Shown here piece by piece: positions 1-11,319 of a stretch of DNA of 64,000 bases (within the stretch, counting starts at the first letter, position 1; the number at the start of each line of letters is the position of its first letter). The stretch is taken from assembly GCA_003956705.1 (NCBI GenBank), contig QZCP01000579.1:157671-221670 (forward strand), read 5' to 3'. Under the pieces are notes generated by a model, which searched no databases, was not told the origin of the DNA, and was given only the letters and a program-made list of their open reading frames with translations. This stretch comes from Brevipalpus yothersi. Lineage: Eukaryota; Arthropoda; Arachnida; Trombidiformes; Tenuipalpidae. The translations under genes were made by a program, and so were the position numbers.

Positions 1-302
1 AGTCCATCCGCATCCTTTTGATAATGTTCCACCAATTGTGAAAGTTTATCGAAAAATTCTTCATCATCAATTGTCAGCTTGGAATTCTTTTTGCTGACCC
101 GATAGTGTTCCACTTTGTTATTATAACATACACACAGTGTATAATCACCAGGAAAATTGGTACTTTCACGAACAAGAAAGAGACCATCTTCTCTCGGTTG
201 AAGTAGACTTTCCGCCTCTTCACGCTTAATTTTACCATGAAACCATGGCATAGAGTTCAATTTGACTTCCGATCGTGGTTGAAAATAATTGTTGGAACCC
301 AT
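1..302 (-). CDS. Csk: C-terminal Src kinase (Csk), SH2-domain exon, partial
   Basis: The minus strand reads an SH2 domain with the Csk hallmarks: MPWFHGKI at its start, the phosphotyrosine pocket GLFLVREST, then FPGDYTLCV and KVEHYRV, ending QLVEHYQKDADG at the window edge. Family knowledge: Csk phosphorylates the C-terminal inhibitory tyrosine of Src kinases, and its SH2 domain recruits it to phosphorylated scaffolds. The kinase domain would lie to the left of the window. An ATG at 302-300 in a strong initiation context (A at -3, G at +4) opens the frame as MGSNNYFQPRSEVKLNS. An in-frame stop lies about 20 nt upstream and there is no AG acceptor between them. The NY-x-Q-x-R part resembles the end of the vertebrate SH3 domain. 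Either translation starts here without SH3, or the exon begins at a weak acceptor near 267-266. Identity is firm; the 5' boundary is not. Confidence 0.9.
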   Translation of the reverse strand, partial: MGSNNYFQPRSEVKLNSMPWFHGKIKREEAESLLQPREDGLFLVRESTNFPGDYTLCVCYNNKVEHYRVSKKNSKLTIDDEEFFDKLSQLVEHYQKDADG

Positions 303-1489
303 TGTTGGACACCGTTTGGGTTAAATATTTTCTCCTGATATCTGTACACACGGACACACACATGCACATAGACACACAGCGTAAGGACAAGAGCGATGAA
401 GGTATGAATGAGAATGACGGTTCCAATACACAATTGATGACGATATTGATATGTTGAAAAAAAAGTGAAGTCAGATTAGAGAAGATGATAAGCAGAAAAA
501 AAAAATTACGGGGCGTTAAGAGATAATTCAGTGATTCTCTATGTGTGTATGTTTGCAGGTATTTGCGTGCATAAGACTACAGTACATGGGTAGGTAATGA
601 ATAAAAAAAATCATCATCAACATACACAAGATATTTCCGAATCACATTGTATGGAATAAAGATAGAGATGAGTCATTTCGAAAAAAAACTTACTCTAACA
701 TAAAAGCAAACGTGATCTTCAAGTCAAGACAGTGTGTCACAGAATCATATGTGTAGGAAGAGTTTTAATTATTAATTATCACTTAAACCAAATTACACCT
801 TTCTCTGTCACCATTTATACAATTATCAATCGGTATATATCATTATGGTGTGTTAATGATGAATTCGACTTTGATCATTGAACTATGTTGATGATTGGCG
901 ATGCTCACACGGTATAAAAAATATATGTATATAATCAGCAGCTGATTTGATTCTTACGAGGGAGAGAGAGAAAATGTAAGTGACTTTCAGAGAGAGAGAG
1001 AAAAAGAGAGAGAGAGTTTGGCAAATATGAGAACCCAGAACACAGTTTAGAAAATGAATGAATGATTGAATGAATGGATAGTGCCGAGAATGTTGGAAGA
1101 GAGAGAGCGAGTACAACCAGTTGAACGAAGTGATGAAGAGAAGAAGAATTCCTGTGAAACGAAATGAATGGAATGGAATTCAAAACAATAACATACTTCT
1201 CTCTCTCTCCCTCCTCAACATCGCATTCCATTCGTGAGTAAGGGCAGCAAGAGGCTGACTCGCCTCAAGGAGGAGAGAGAGAGAGAAGGGAAAGAAAAGA
1301 GAGTGGAATTCCTCACCGAAACTCTCTCTCTCTCTTAACATTTTCTAAGGTATGGGCGAAAATTCTCTTTCTCTGAACTCTGCTTGCGGGTAAAGGAGAG
1401 GGTAAAGAAAAGTTTCTTCACTTTAGGCGAGTTGAGTAAGCTCTTTCAGAGAGCAAGGTGTGAAAAAGAGAATAGGTTTTTGCTCTAAA

Positions 1490-1573
<84 letters not shown>

Positions 1574-2215
1574 NNNNNNNNNNNNNNNNNNNNNNNNNNN
1601 NNNNNNNNNNNNNNNNNNNNNNNNNNNNNNNNNNNNNNNNNNNNNNNNNNNNNNNNNNNNNNNNNNNNNNNNNNNNNNNNNNNNNNNNNNNNGAGAGAGA
1701 GAGAGAGAGAGACTTCTAGCTCGAAAACTGTGCAGAACATTCCAACTAGAGAGGCGAGCGATTGTCCAAGCGAAATACTTAAATTCTAACGATAATCTGG
1801 AAGGAGGTGAACAAAACTAACATTCATACAGTAAGCTCATTCCTAGGTAGGTGGATTTTAGGGGGATAATTTCTGATGAATTTCTCTCGAAATAAATAGT
1901 GTTTTAGAGAAATGCGTTTTTTCGAAAAAAATCCAGAATAATATTAATATTGATTTGATTTTTTAAAAAATATTTTCACCCGTCACTATTGCGGGAGTAT
2001 CTCTCGGACATGATTTTTTTCTCAATCGTGCTGCCATCGATTAGAATGGAAACACCAGATACATTGGCACTCATTTGAAATATCACCCGCCTCTGTTGGT
2101 CTATGGATATTCGACGGCTAAATCAGAAGCCATAATCACAATAAGAATGATTGATGAAGGGGAAAATGATCAAAGTTCGCTTCTTTCTTCCCTTTTACCA
2201 ATCTTTGATGTTTAG
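303..2215. other. Intergenic/5' flank of Csk, microsatellite-rich
   Basis: No convincing coding sequence. It lies between the probable 5' end of Csk and the 3' end of the BTB-zinc-finger gene, so it should contain the Csk promoter or first intron. It holds several short (GA)n runs around 960-1010 and 1270-1330, the large GA array with the assembly gap, and an AT-rich unique stretch at about 1900-2200. No upstream SH3-coding exon of Csk could be found. Confidence 0.6.
1494..1712. repeat. (GA)n array interrupted by a 119-N assembly gap
   Basis: Pure GA dinucleotides run from about 1494 to 1573, then 119 Ns (1574-1692), then GA again to 1712. The gap lies entirely inside the microsatellite, so the true array length is unknown. 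An open frame across it encodes only Ser-Leu repeats. Confidence 0.97.
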
Positions 2216-3669
2216 TCAGGAATATACAGGAAGACGAGTATTTTCTTCACCTTCCAGCTGTGATTCATGATCCATAATATCGTTAATAGCGGGAGAATTT
2301 GGTGAATTTCCATTTGTGGTCTTAGGATGCTTGAGTAAATGACCACGAAGAGTTGATCGGTGTCGAAATTTTGCACCACACTTGGGACACGGTAGAGTGT
2401 GGCCCAAATGAAGAGCGAGGATATGTTCTTTACGATTACGTGAGTTTGCAAATGTTTTTTCACAATGAGAACACTTATATCGACCATCAGCTAAGCGAGG
2501 ACCGTACGGACTTGGTTTACCATTGCTTATTTCATGCACTGTATGAGAAGAAGTGTTGCTGATCGACGAATTTTTGAGAGATTTCGTTCTCAAATCGGAG
2601 CCATTCATATTACCATTCATTGTTTCTCCGAACGATGGGGAATCTGGATTCTCATTTCCATTCATATAATTATCTGAATTGTTCGAATTTCCATTAGGAA
2701 CTTCAACATCGGAGTTCACTTCTGAATATATTGGCGGGCTGGAATTGGGTGATCTCATACCCTCTTCTTCATCACAAAAATCAATCTCAGGTGAATTGGG
2801 TAAAATGAGACCAGCTCTCGAAGCCATTTTAATCAGATTCGATGCGCTTGTGGTCAATTCGATGGGTCCATTTATATTTCCTATTGTACTGTTTAGAGTG
2901 GTGGCTGTGGAGGTGTTGTTGGGATTATTGATGAGTTGATTTCGATTATGATCAGGATGATGATGGGAATGAATTGCTCTTTGACCTGTGAAATCAATGA
3001 AAGAGAAGTATAAGAATGAAAATTAAGGATCAAAAATCGATGGTGAAGTTTCAACAGTGACCAATAGTGAGCCAAGTTCATGAGCAAGAGGTACAAAAAT
3101 TTGACAAGTACACACAGGTCAAGATTGACCTATGGAACTTGCATTGGCTTTTTGGATAATTTGTTTTTCGGTTTTCAAGTTTTCATGATCTTACCTAACT
3201 CGTTAACATATGCAGGAAGAATATCGACAAGATTCGGAGGATTGCGAACACGCAGATCAATTTCGCTTGTATATTCAGTGCCCATATCACCGATAGGTTG
3301 GCCTTTTTGATTCAAAACTAACACTGGCAAATCGAATTGGCTTAACTGATTGAAAATATCACCAAGTTTGCTTTCATCAATCCGAAAATAGCCATTATAT
3401 ATGAGATCATGTAGACCATCGATACCCAATCTATCCATGGTTGGTATCAAAAAATTAGTTACACTATGTCCATTATCACGAACAGCTTCACACCATGAAG
3501 AAAATTTGGCTGACAAAAGGAGTAATAGAGTAGAATGAACTTTACGGCCATAACCATCATGGCCACATATGAGAAGATCGGGAGGCAGTGGACGGATGAT
3601 TTGTGATTTAAAATTTTCAAAAAAAGACACAGGCCTCAATTTGATGGTCACATATGATTTTGACATCAT
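2216..3669 (-). CDS. BTB domain protein with two C2H2 zinc fingers
   Basis: Two exons: 3669-3195 and 2985-2216, with a 209-bp intron (donor GTAAGA, acceptor TTTCACAG). The junction splits a Gly codon and keeps phase, giving 414 residues. Residues about 12-120 look like a BTB/POZ fold: PPDLLICG, then RKVHSTLLLLLSAKFSSW, then FLIPTMD and LHDLIYNGYF. The middle (about 160-325) is a low-complexity His/Asn/Ser linker. Two adjacent C2H2 fingers follow: C330, C333, H346, H351 and C358, C361, H374, H378. BTB-ZF proteins dimerise through BTB and bind DNA, usually as transcription regulators in the nucleus. The start is the first ATG of a MM pair, just before the first BTB strand. The frame stays open further upstream to about 3831 without another ATG, so an upstream exon is possible. 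The ortholog could not be named. Confidence 0.85.
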
Positions 3670-5321
3670 GTCTTGATTAAGACCAGGGCCAGGATGAGAA
3701 TGCAAAATGTAATCAAAAAACGATGATATGATGATATGATTGATCTTCCGTTCCAATAGAGAAGCCAATTTGATTGATTTTTTTGCCAGTCGCTGTGGTG
3801 ATAATGGTGGTTGTTGTTGTTGTTGTTGTTTTTATTGTTGTTCTCGTTGCTGCTGACTCTTTTCCGTTCTACTATGATCCCGGTGATGAGTAAAACTTTC
3901 AAATGATATGTATCCAAACCAATGAAAGGGATTCCTTTTTTTTAAAAAAAAGCAGAACAGAGTGTTTATGAATGTTTTTGAGAGAGAGAGAGAGAGCTTA
4001 TAAGATTTGAGAGAGAGAAAAGTGCGAAGAACTTGAGAAGACATGAGCACAAAAGTAAATGTGCTTTTTTTGATGCAATCATATTGTGATAATCATAACA
4101 AGTTGATGATCACACTTACTGGGTGATGATGATTGTGTTTAGGGTTGATAAAATGTGTTAACGGTAGAAATTTTTCTTATACACCAATGATGGACGATAA
4201 AAAGTGGCTAGAGTTGAGGGGTTGGTGGTGGTGGTGGTGTGTGGTGATTGCCGAAAAAAAAGGTTGGACAAAATTGAGAATGAAAATTGATCCAAAAAGA
4301 TGGTTTAAGTGTCACTAACTGAATTACAATCACAAATCTGCTTGAAAGGGTGTAAAAGGCAAGTTGACTTTGGTATACACCATCTCTCTACCAATCTGTG
4401 TGTGTGTATATATATGTATGAGTTTGTGTGTGTATGTGGGCGAACAGCAGATATCGATTAATTATCCAGTATACACACACACACACACACAAACTCTTTC
4501 AAGCAGTCGATAAAGTAGAGCGAACGAGAAAAAGAGAGTAAACACACGCGAGGGTTGGAAGAACGTTTCACTGATAAACTGGTGATGATGATGATGTCCA
4601 CTACTATTGGCAACAATGGTCACATACACATAGAAAAAGACACACACATACCAAATCGAAAGCTTATCACAAGATGAAACGAACTTTCCACCAGCAAGCG
4701 ACTATATAAGAGTGTGAGTGTACACTGTTCACATACAACCACCGAGAAGAAGAAGAGGAGAGAGTAGAAAGAAAGACAGAGAGATGGGCAAGTGGATTAC
4801 TCTTTTACTTGTCAAAGTACATCAGAGAGAGAGAGAGAGACAACGCTCACGTTGCATGACATGTAATCATGATCCACTGACTGTGTGTGTGTGTGTGTGT
4901 GTGTGTTATACAGCGAAAAAAGAAAGAGAGAGAGAACCTTATTATTTTTCTCTTATTTGCTGGATATGTGTGTGAGTGAGTGTGTACATGTATGTTGGTG
5001 TGTGTATGTGTGTGTGCGTATGATGATGGCCAAAAGCACCCAGCTACACACACACACTTTGATGCATGGAGAGAGAGAGAAAAGAGAGAGAAGAGAGCTG
5101 AACAAAATAAGCGGGCGGTGTGGCAAGAGAGCGAAAAACTTCTCTCAAGCAACAGTATATCAGCATATACACTGGCATATACAAGCCTCGTACATACACA
5201 CACACACAGCTCTTGTCAGCCTCCACGCACTGCGTGGATGCTGCTTGTTGTTGTGCCACTCTTTTCCCCTCTCTCTTACTTTGAACCACCTCTTCTCCTC
5301 TGGTTCCTTTCTGCCTCTGGC

Positions 5322-5326
<5 letters not shown>

Positions 5327-5384
<58 letters not shown>
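5327..5384. repeat. (TC)n microsatellite, left arm of an inverted pair
   Basis: About 58 nt of perfect TC. It is the reverse complement of the GA array at 5492-5547, with 107 nt of GC-rich unique sequence between them. Confidence 0.97.
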
Positions 5385-5386
<2 letters not shown>

Positions 5387-5489
5387 GCTGAGACCCTTTT
5401 TCAAGCGTTTCGGCCGCCTCCCGCTAGCCAGGCACACAGCGTTGGAAGGGATGCGAGCCCGGTCACGAAAGGCCATCCGATATTCTCGG

Positions 5490-5491
<2 letters not shown>

Positions 5492-5547
<56 letters not shown>
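5492..5547. repeat. (GA)n microsatellite, right arm of an inverted pair
   Basis: About 56 nt of perfect GA, complementary to the TC array at 5327-5384. Confidence 0.97.
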
Positions 5548-5551
<4 letters not shown>

Positions 5552-5929
5552 TTATGGTGAGGATGGACACGCCATTGTTTTCTGTGTTTTTCACATCATT
5601 GTCCACCCTCCATCCTACAGTTCCCGATTGTGAGAAAGAGAGAGAAATGGAAGATGAGATCGCAAGAGTGGGACAAACATGATGATGTTTGTGTGTGCGG
5701 GAGCGAATTGATGGCAATCGAGATGAGGGCACACCAAGGTGCAATCGAGAGAGAGAGACATGCATACACATATGCCAGTTCGAAGATGCACACACACTCA
5801 CACACACACACACAAAATCATGGGCTGATTTTAGATGAGACACGCACATCCACATCCACATCCACACACACACACTCGCACGCAATCACACACACATCCA
5901 TGCACATCCACTAATGACGGGAAGCTGAA

Positions 5930-6760
5930 GAGGCTGAGTTCAGGTCAAACTTAGACCCTATCATGGACGCCAAGTCAGTGTGGGCCGTGGTGGGGAGAGT
6001 GGGACTGACAACGCGCCCACATTGGGAGGGGGACCCGGAGAACGTTGAGGGGGAGCACAATTTTTGGAGGGGTTCAAGCTGGTGAAGGGCGAGCTTCTTT
6101 CAGGGCCATCATCGTCAGAGTTCTCTTTCTCTTTCTCTGCCTTTCGATCGCTCTCTCGATGCTGTCGGCCGTTTTCTTGTTGGCCTAGCAAACACATCAT
6201 CAACCGGCGACGGTTGATGGCAAACACACGCACACACACACACACATACACACACTCAAATGAGGAGCAAGAGGACAGAAATGCGGCCTCAAGCAGGATG
6301 CCTCCCACTCGCCAACCAATTGCCGACCTCGTCTGGCCACTTTTGCCTCTCATACTCTTTTCCTCTCTTTTCCTCTCTTTCTTTTTCTCTGTCTCTATCT
6401 GCATTCGCCGAAGCGGCAGTTGTCATCCATCACACTTGGCATAGAAGACCCGAGATCAAGTCTCATGGCCATACTCACTCTCTCTCTCTCTTCTCTTTCT
6501 CGTCAAGTGCTTGAACGGCTATCTGAGCCATGACAAGGCGGCTGACATTGACCAGTGGGGCTCATGAATATCACACGCAAGCATCCTCTCTTTCTCTCTC
6601 TTCGTCTCTTTTCCACCATAATAAATACACTAGCATCTACACACATCGACGATATGGATGCGTTGGTCGGCATTAAGCCAGCGGCAAGCCAGCCCGCTAG
6701 CCTGGGCTTCAGCCCCTCTCTCTTTTTCTCTTTCTTTCTCTTTCTTTCGCTTTTCCTCGA
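5930..6760. other. GC-rich island upstream of the BTB-ZF gene
   Basis: GC and CpG content is clearly higher than in the flanks, with G-rich runs such as GGGAGGGGGACC and several CG dinucleotides. A minus-strand frame at 6404-5961 contains a Ser/Pro-rich stretch (KENSDDDGPERSS, then QRSPGPPPN) that is not a pure dinucleotide translation. It could be a promoter with a 5' exon of the minus-strand BTB-ZF gene, or an unrecognised exon. No domain is recognised. Confidence 0.4.
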
Positions 6761-7320
6761 TCGAAGCGGGTTGCCAAGTATGCCGCTGGTGGCTGCATAC
6801 TCTCTCTGTTCACTGTGAGAACCTAAAAGAAATTTTCCATCCATACAAAGTGTAGACGCTCTACACCCTCCCATGGACACACACATACACACTCACAGTG
6901 ATGATGTGTGTGTGAGTGTGTTGCAAAGCTGTGTTGCCATAATTAAGAGCGAAAAGCAAAAAGAGAAAGGAAGAGAGAAGAAGAGAAGAGAAGAGAGATA
7001 GAGAGAGAGAGAGAGAGAGAAAGAAACTCATGTAATCACAAGCAGTGAAATGATGATAAAAAGCAAGCTTCCGTTTTGGAGTGTCGTCTTTTTTACTTGC
7101 TCAAAACTGACGATGGACTTGTGTGGTAAAACTCGACTAGAACTAGCCAACTCGAACCACACTAATTGCTTGAGGAACCCCCTTGTAGGCCATTCTCACT
7201 TCTACGAATAGAATACTAGCCAGCCAGTGTCGCTCGAGGCCGATTAGTAAGAGAGAGAGCGAAAAAAATTTGCATATCCAATGTGAATATGCACATTTAT
7301 CTGACCAATGTATAGAAGCC

Positions 7321-7322
<2 letters not shown>

Positions 7323-7370
<48 letters not shown>
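7323..7370. repeat. (GA)n microsatellite
   Basis: About 48 nt of perfect AG/GA dinucleotides in non-coding DNA. Confidence 0.97.
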
Positions 7371-7373
<3 letters not shown>

Positions 7374-7953
7374 AGGGAAGGGACAGGACCAAGTGTCCGA
7401 TTAAGCTCATTTGACGCCTTTTCCGCACATTTTGTCGGACTCGCTTGGTAGCAAATCGAACATCTAGTGAATAGATGTTCCGAAAGACTGAGATTTTTGG
7501 TGGTCTTTCAACGCTTTTCAAATTTTTATCACTTTCATCACCTCATCATAATGTTTAGATAGATTTTTTTTACTGTGAAAAAACAGATAAGCAATCTGCA
7601 ATTTGCAGTGCTGTATGTCTACCGGCTCTGTGTGATGACATGAGGGCTTTTTCTCTTACCATCATACTTGAATGATTAAATAATCAATAGAAATGCTTTT
7701 GTGCATTGAAAACTTGCCACCATGATGAATGTGTTCAGGTCGTTCATGGATTAACAATTTTTAGACTAAGGTTGCCTTCCGGATGGCTCAAAAAATCGAG
7801 TAGAAATAGGAAAATCTTATCGAAATTGAGCATTGAAATTTGAAAATTCAGTGGGCATAATAGATTTTCTACCGTTCATTTCTTTCTCTTTTTTGATAAA
7901 AATTCATAAAAAATTTGCTCAAACAGTACACTTTCAATAATGTACTTAAAAAA

Positions 7954-7992
7954 GTATTCCGGACATTGGAGAGCTATTTTGGATTACTTCCA
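7954..7992. repeat. Dispersed repeat, copy 1
   Basis: A block starting GTATTCCGGACATTGGAGAG and ending about GGATTACTT. It is closely matched by copy 2 at 12125-12163 with a handful of differences. Outside the block the two loci diverge quickly. It is probably a decayed mobile-element fragment, but the family is not identifiable. Confidence 0.6.
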
Positions 7993-8209
7993 CGATGATC
8001 ATGAAGATTCCCTGATACACAAAATTATATGGTTAATTTACAACTGAAAAAGCTTGTGGACTTATTCAATGTTCTGTTCTTGAGGTGTTGTGGAAGTTGA
8101 AATTATCTGTTTAATTAGACCTGGAGAGAGACTATGTGGTAGTATAGCCAGACGGTTTCAACCTGAACCACAAGATTTCATCGAATTGTCAGTCCTTTGC
8201 AAGAAAAAC

Positions 8210-8217
8210 TATATAAA
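8210..8217 (+). promoter_or_regulatory. Possible TATA box before a small ORF
   Basis: TATATAAA on the plus strand, about 39 nt before the ATG at 8256. The spacing would put transcription start at about 8236-8245. A chance match is quite possible in AT-rich DNA. Confidence 0.25.
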
Positions 8218-8255
8218 CCGATGCAGCTTCTCTTTCTGGCAATAAATTGAACAGA

Positions 8256-8381
8256 ATGAAAACAATAAAGCGGCGACAGGGTATCGTCAAGAATGATTCA
8301 TTTGAGAAGCGTCTTGTTGAAATTGAACATAACTATTGGAAAGTTAAATACATCTTTAAAGAATTATTGGAATCATATTAA
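8256..8381 (+). CDS. Possible small ORF, 41 residues, unknown
   Basis: An ATG-to-TAA frame encodes a charged, complex 41-residue peptide beginning MKTIKRRQG and ending KELLESY, unlike the repeat-derived frames elsewhere. A TATA-like element lies upstream. The frame is open back to about 8215, so this could instead be an exon entered through an AG near 8254. It lies on the strand opposite to the flanking genes, 190 bp from the 3' end of HIP14. No family is recognised and it may be spurious. Confidence 0.25.
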   Translation: MKTIKRRQGIVKNDSFEKRLVEIEHNYWKVKYIFKELLESY

Positions 8382-8571
8382 TGTATGCTCAGATACCACG
8401 ACTAGACATGAGAGTCAAGTGCTAAATTATTCCTTCAAATGTCGAGAAACCTAAGCAGAATAGAAAACAAATACTTATAGTATCTTTCATAGAAATCAGG
8501 GTATCAATTTCTCTGGGACTAACTTCACATTGTAATAAATTTTCATTGAGAGTGATCTTTACTGTGAAATT

Positions 8572-11319
8572 TTATAGAGTCGCAACTCCATCAAGACTAT
8601 CTACATCGTAGAGAGATTTCCAATCAGTTTTCATAGATTGATATTTTTGAAAACAGTTCCATTCACAAAATTCTAAGAGGTTCTGAATGACTCCTCTATC
8701 GAAAGGACTTATTGCATCATAATTGGAGTCAAATTTCATGTATTTATACCGACGACAATTCATTCGCTCATTTGTTGTCATTGCCAACCACATGATCTAG
8801 AGAAAAGAGAGAAAGCATGAGAGATTAAAATTTCTCTAAAAAAAGGTCTACAGTTATTTACAGTAGTAAGTGAAGTTAAAACTTACTTGATAAAGTTGAC
8901 ATACAAAAAGACAGAAGACCCAGAAAATTAAGGATGCAACGGTGAAAAAGCCCATACTGACCCATCCATTCACTTTCAAGACAGCAGCGAGATATTTAAC
9001 TCCAATCAAATGCTGATAAACATTCGTTGACCAATCTGTGAATTTAAGTAAACCCATAATTTTCGTGATTTTTTAAGCAAAAATGAAGATTTCAGTTGAT
9101 AAGAGAAATAAATTCTGGCTAGATTATACCCATCAATTTTTTTCAATCTCAGATTTGATCAGTCAGATGAAATTGATGAGCATTCCCTCGAACAAACAGG
9201 AGACATAATCAAACAAAGAATGATATGTAATCGATGAATGTCAGCAATACTCACAGAAGGTGCACGAGAAGAGGAAAATGACACAACAGCAGAGAATTGA
9301 GGCCAAAAACCAGACAAAATACCTATGATTACCAACTCCTATGCAGTTAGCTACCCAGGGACAATGATGATCAAACTTGGCAATACATTTGTTGCACCAA
9401 GAGCAGTGTTTAGAGCGAATAGGTCGTCTAATTAGACATGAGCTACAAAACCATGTGGCATCGAAGCCATCCCGTTCAGCTAGGTCAACAATAGTCTGGA
9501 AAACAAATAGAGTGAAACAATATGTTAGCTAGCGGGTTATTTTTTTGCTGAAAATAATATTACTCGAAAACGTTGACTTTGATCGCCCGAAATTTTACCA
9601 GGATCACTTTTCCATGTTTTGTAGAAGGAATAGCAGAGCGAAAAGCTCATGAGAACAGTAAAAAATACCAAGCTTGGTGGTTGGTCTGTACATAGAAGAA
9701 GATGAGCAAGAGATGTAATAGAAAAATCAAACAGTCATCACGGTTAACAGTAAGGTACACTTACAAGGCACAAGGTAGTAAAAAAGAGTGACTAGTAGCC
9801 AAAACTTGCAGGCCAAATATATATACATTGGAAAAGATGTACAAAGGGCAGCATCGTCAAAATCAAAGATGAAACGAGAAAGTAATATGGCAGAAGCAAG
9901 AATGATGAGAAGCACTGCTTTGGTAAGATGAGTTAAATCGGAATCGAAGATGGTACCCATAGCGTAATATACAAAAAATGGAAGTGAGCAAACGATGAAG
10001 TACTTTAGCCGCTGCAATAGAGGAGAGAAAGTTTGATGATTACTTTAAAAAATCATACCACTGCTAGTTTATCAAAAATCTCTCAATCTTTCTGAATAAG
10101 TGATCTCACGATTTCAAGGAGAGGGTCAAAAAAATTGAGTTCAGAATCAAGACATTCAAATTCATACCGAGTTAGAACAGTCGACAGAAGGTCATGACGA
10201 TAATTGAAGAAAGAATTTTCAAATACAAAAATGTAGATGCAGATAAAAAATAGAATTCATACCTTGTCTTTGGTTAGGCGGATATTCCAGGGCTTAGTGT
10301 AAAGACGATGTTCCAAAGCTGCATCCTCAATCTTTTTTGCTAAACTAGAAATTTGTAATCTCCTAGCCATCTCTAGTGGGGTGTCTCCATGAACATTTTG
10401 AACGAACACATTTGCTCCAGCTTTCAAAAGATTAGCTACAGCATTACTATTGCGAGAGTATATGGCCCAATGAAGAGGAGTGTTACGATCTTTGTAGTCA
10501 GCGAGATTAACGTTTGCACCAAGATTGATGAGAAGACGAGTTGGATCTTCGCTAAAAAATTCCGAGATCAAGATAAATGTACATTGAAAAAAGTGCCAAA
10601 ACTCAAGTATTAATGAGGAGGAAGTAAGAAGCCACAAAACTTACGCAGAGATTCGGAAAGAAGACCATGTCAATGCAGTCATTCCATTTGTATCTGGTGT
10701 GTTGATATCAAGTCCTTTGGCCAGAAGGTAAGCAACAATGGAAGTGTGTCCAAACTGAGCAGCTAAGTGAAGACAATTACAGCCTTCACCGTCCAAGATT
10801 TTGGGGTCTGCGTTGTTTTGAATAAGTAAAACAACCATTCTCAGATGACCTTGCCTAGTAGCCCAATGAAGTGGAGTGCTTTTCAGATCTCCACCGATTG
10901 CATTAGGATCGGCACCTTTGGCAAGAAAATATTTGACAATCTCCAATCTATTGTTGATGGCAGCCCAATGAAGCAGGGTGACATTCTCAGAATCTCGTTG
11001 ATTAACATCATATCCTTCCTCTATCAACTGTTTCACTCGATCAAATGCATCGTATTGTGTTGCTTTAACAATGTCAAATTTGGAACTATCAACATCGGAA
11101 CCTGATGACTTGTTCAATGGTTTGCGATTCATTCGCGATTGATCAGAATGCTGATCATAGCCATGGAATATCTGTCGAAAGGAAAGACGGAAAAGAATAA
11201 GATTGAAGCTGGAATTGAACATTGGCATAAATAAATAATCGATAAAGTTTACTGACCGAATCGCCAAAATACACTGGACCACATGCATTTGGATCTTTTT
11301 CATCAGGAACAGCTATCAT
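8572..11319 (-). CDS. Hip14: HIP14-type palmitoyltransferase (ZDHHC17/13)
   Basis: Eight exons: 11319-11257, 11171-10645, 10551-10263, 10011-9765, 9685-9564, 9495-9255, 9035-8887, 8796-8572. All joins keep phase and give 620 residues, close to the ~630 of vertebrate ZDHHC17. Residues about 54-285 are ankyrin repeats with very conserved blocks (NVTLLHWAAINNR, STPLHWATRQGH, CLHLAAQFGHTSIVAYL). Two membrane segments follow (about 294-375). Then comes the DHHC cysteine-rich domain, C433 to about C467, with the catalytic motif FDHHCPWVANCIG (D458 H459 H460 C461), two further membrane segments, CQLYQ, and TTNERMN near the C-terminus. The enzyme is autoacylated on the DHHC cysteine and transfers palmitate to substrate cysteines; ankyrin repeats bind substrates. 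It acts in Golgi and vesicle membranes. All catalytic residues are present. The donor at 9563 (GTAATA) is weak but in phase. The ATG gives MIAVPDEKD just before the ankyrin region. Confidence 0.97.

Larger units (their letters stand above)
3670..8255. other. Upstream flank of the BTB-ZF gene: microsatellites and a GC-rich island
   Basis: No recognisable gene. The stretch contains a CAA-type run at 3816-3838, (CA)n/(TG)n tracts near 4470-4490 and 4881-4905, large TC and GA arrays at 5327-5384, 5492-5547 and 7323-7370, and a GC-richer segment at about 5930-6760. The last 600 bp (7650-8255) is AT-rich unique sequence with one half of a dispersed repeat. A TATA-like CTATATAAG sits at about 4702. 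Frames here translate mainly dinucleotide repeats. Confidence 0.55.

Noticed and set aside
1423..1740. 105-codon minus-strand open frame rich in Ser-Leu
   Set aside because: It is the translation of the GA microsatellite and the N gap.
3666..3917. Minus-strand frame with poly-Asn upstream of the BTB gene
   Set aside because: Its Asn run comes from a CAA/AAC repeat and it is out of frame with the BTB domain. It may be 5' UTR.
5400..5475. GC-rich stretch that might be a tRNA
   Set aside because: No B-box (GGTTCGANTCC) and no cloverleaf pairing found. No convincing tRNA seen anywhere in the window.
4847..5885. Several overlapping frames of 80-220 codons on both strands
   Set aside because: Composition is SLSLSL, RERERE, VCVCVC or THTHTH, i.e. 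dinucleotide repeats read in all frames.
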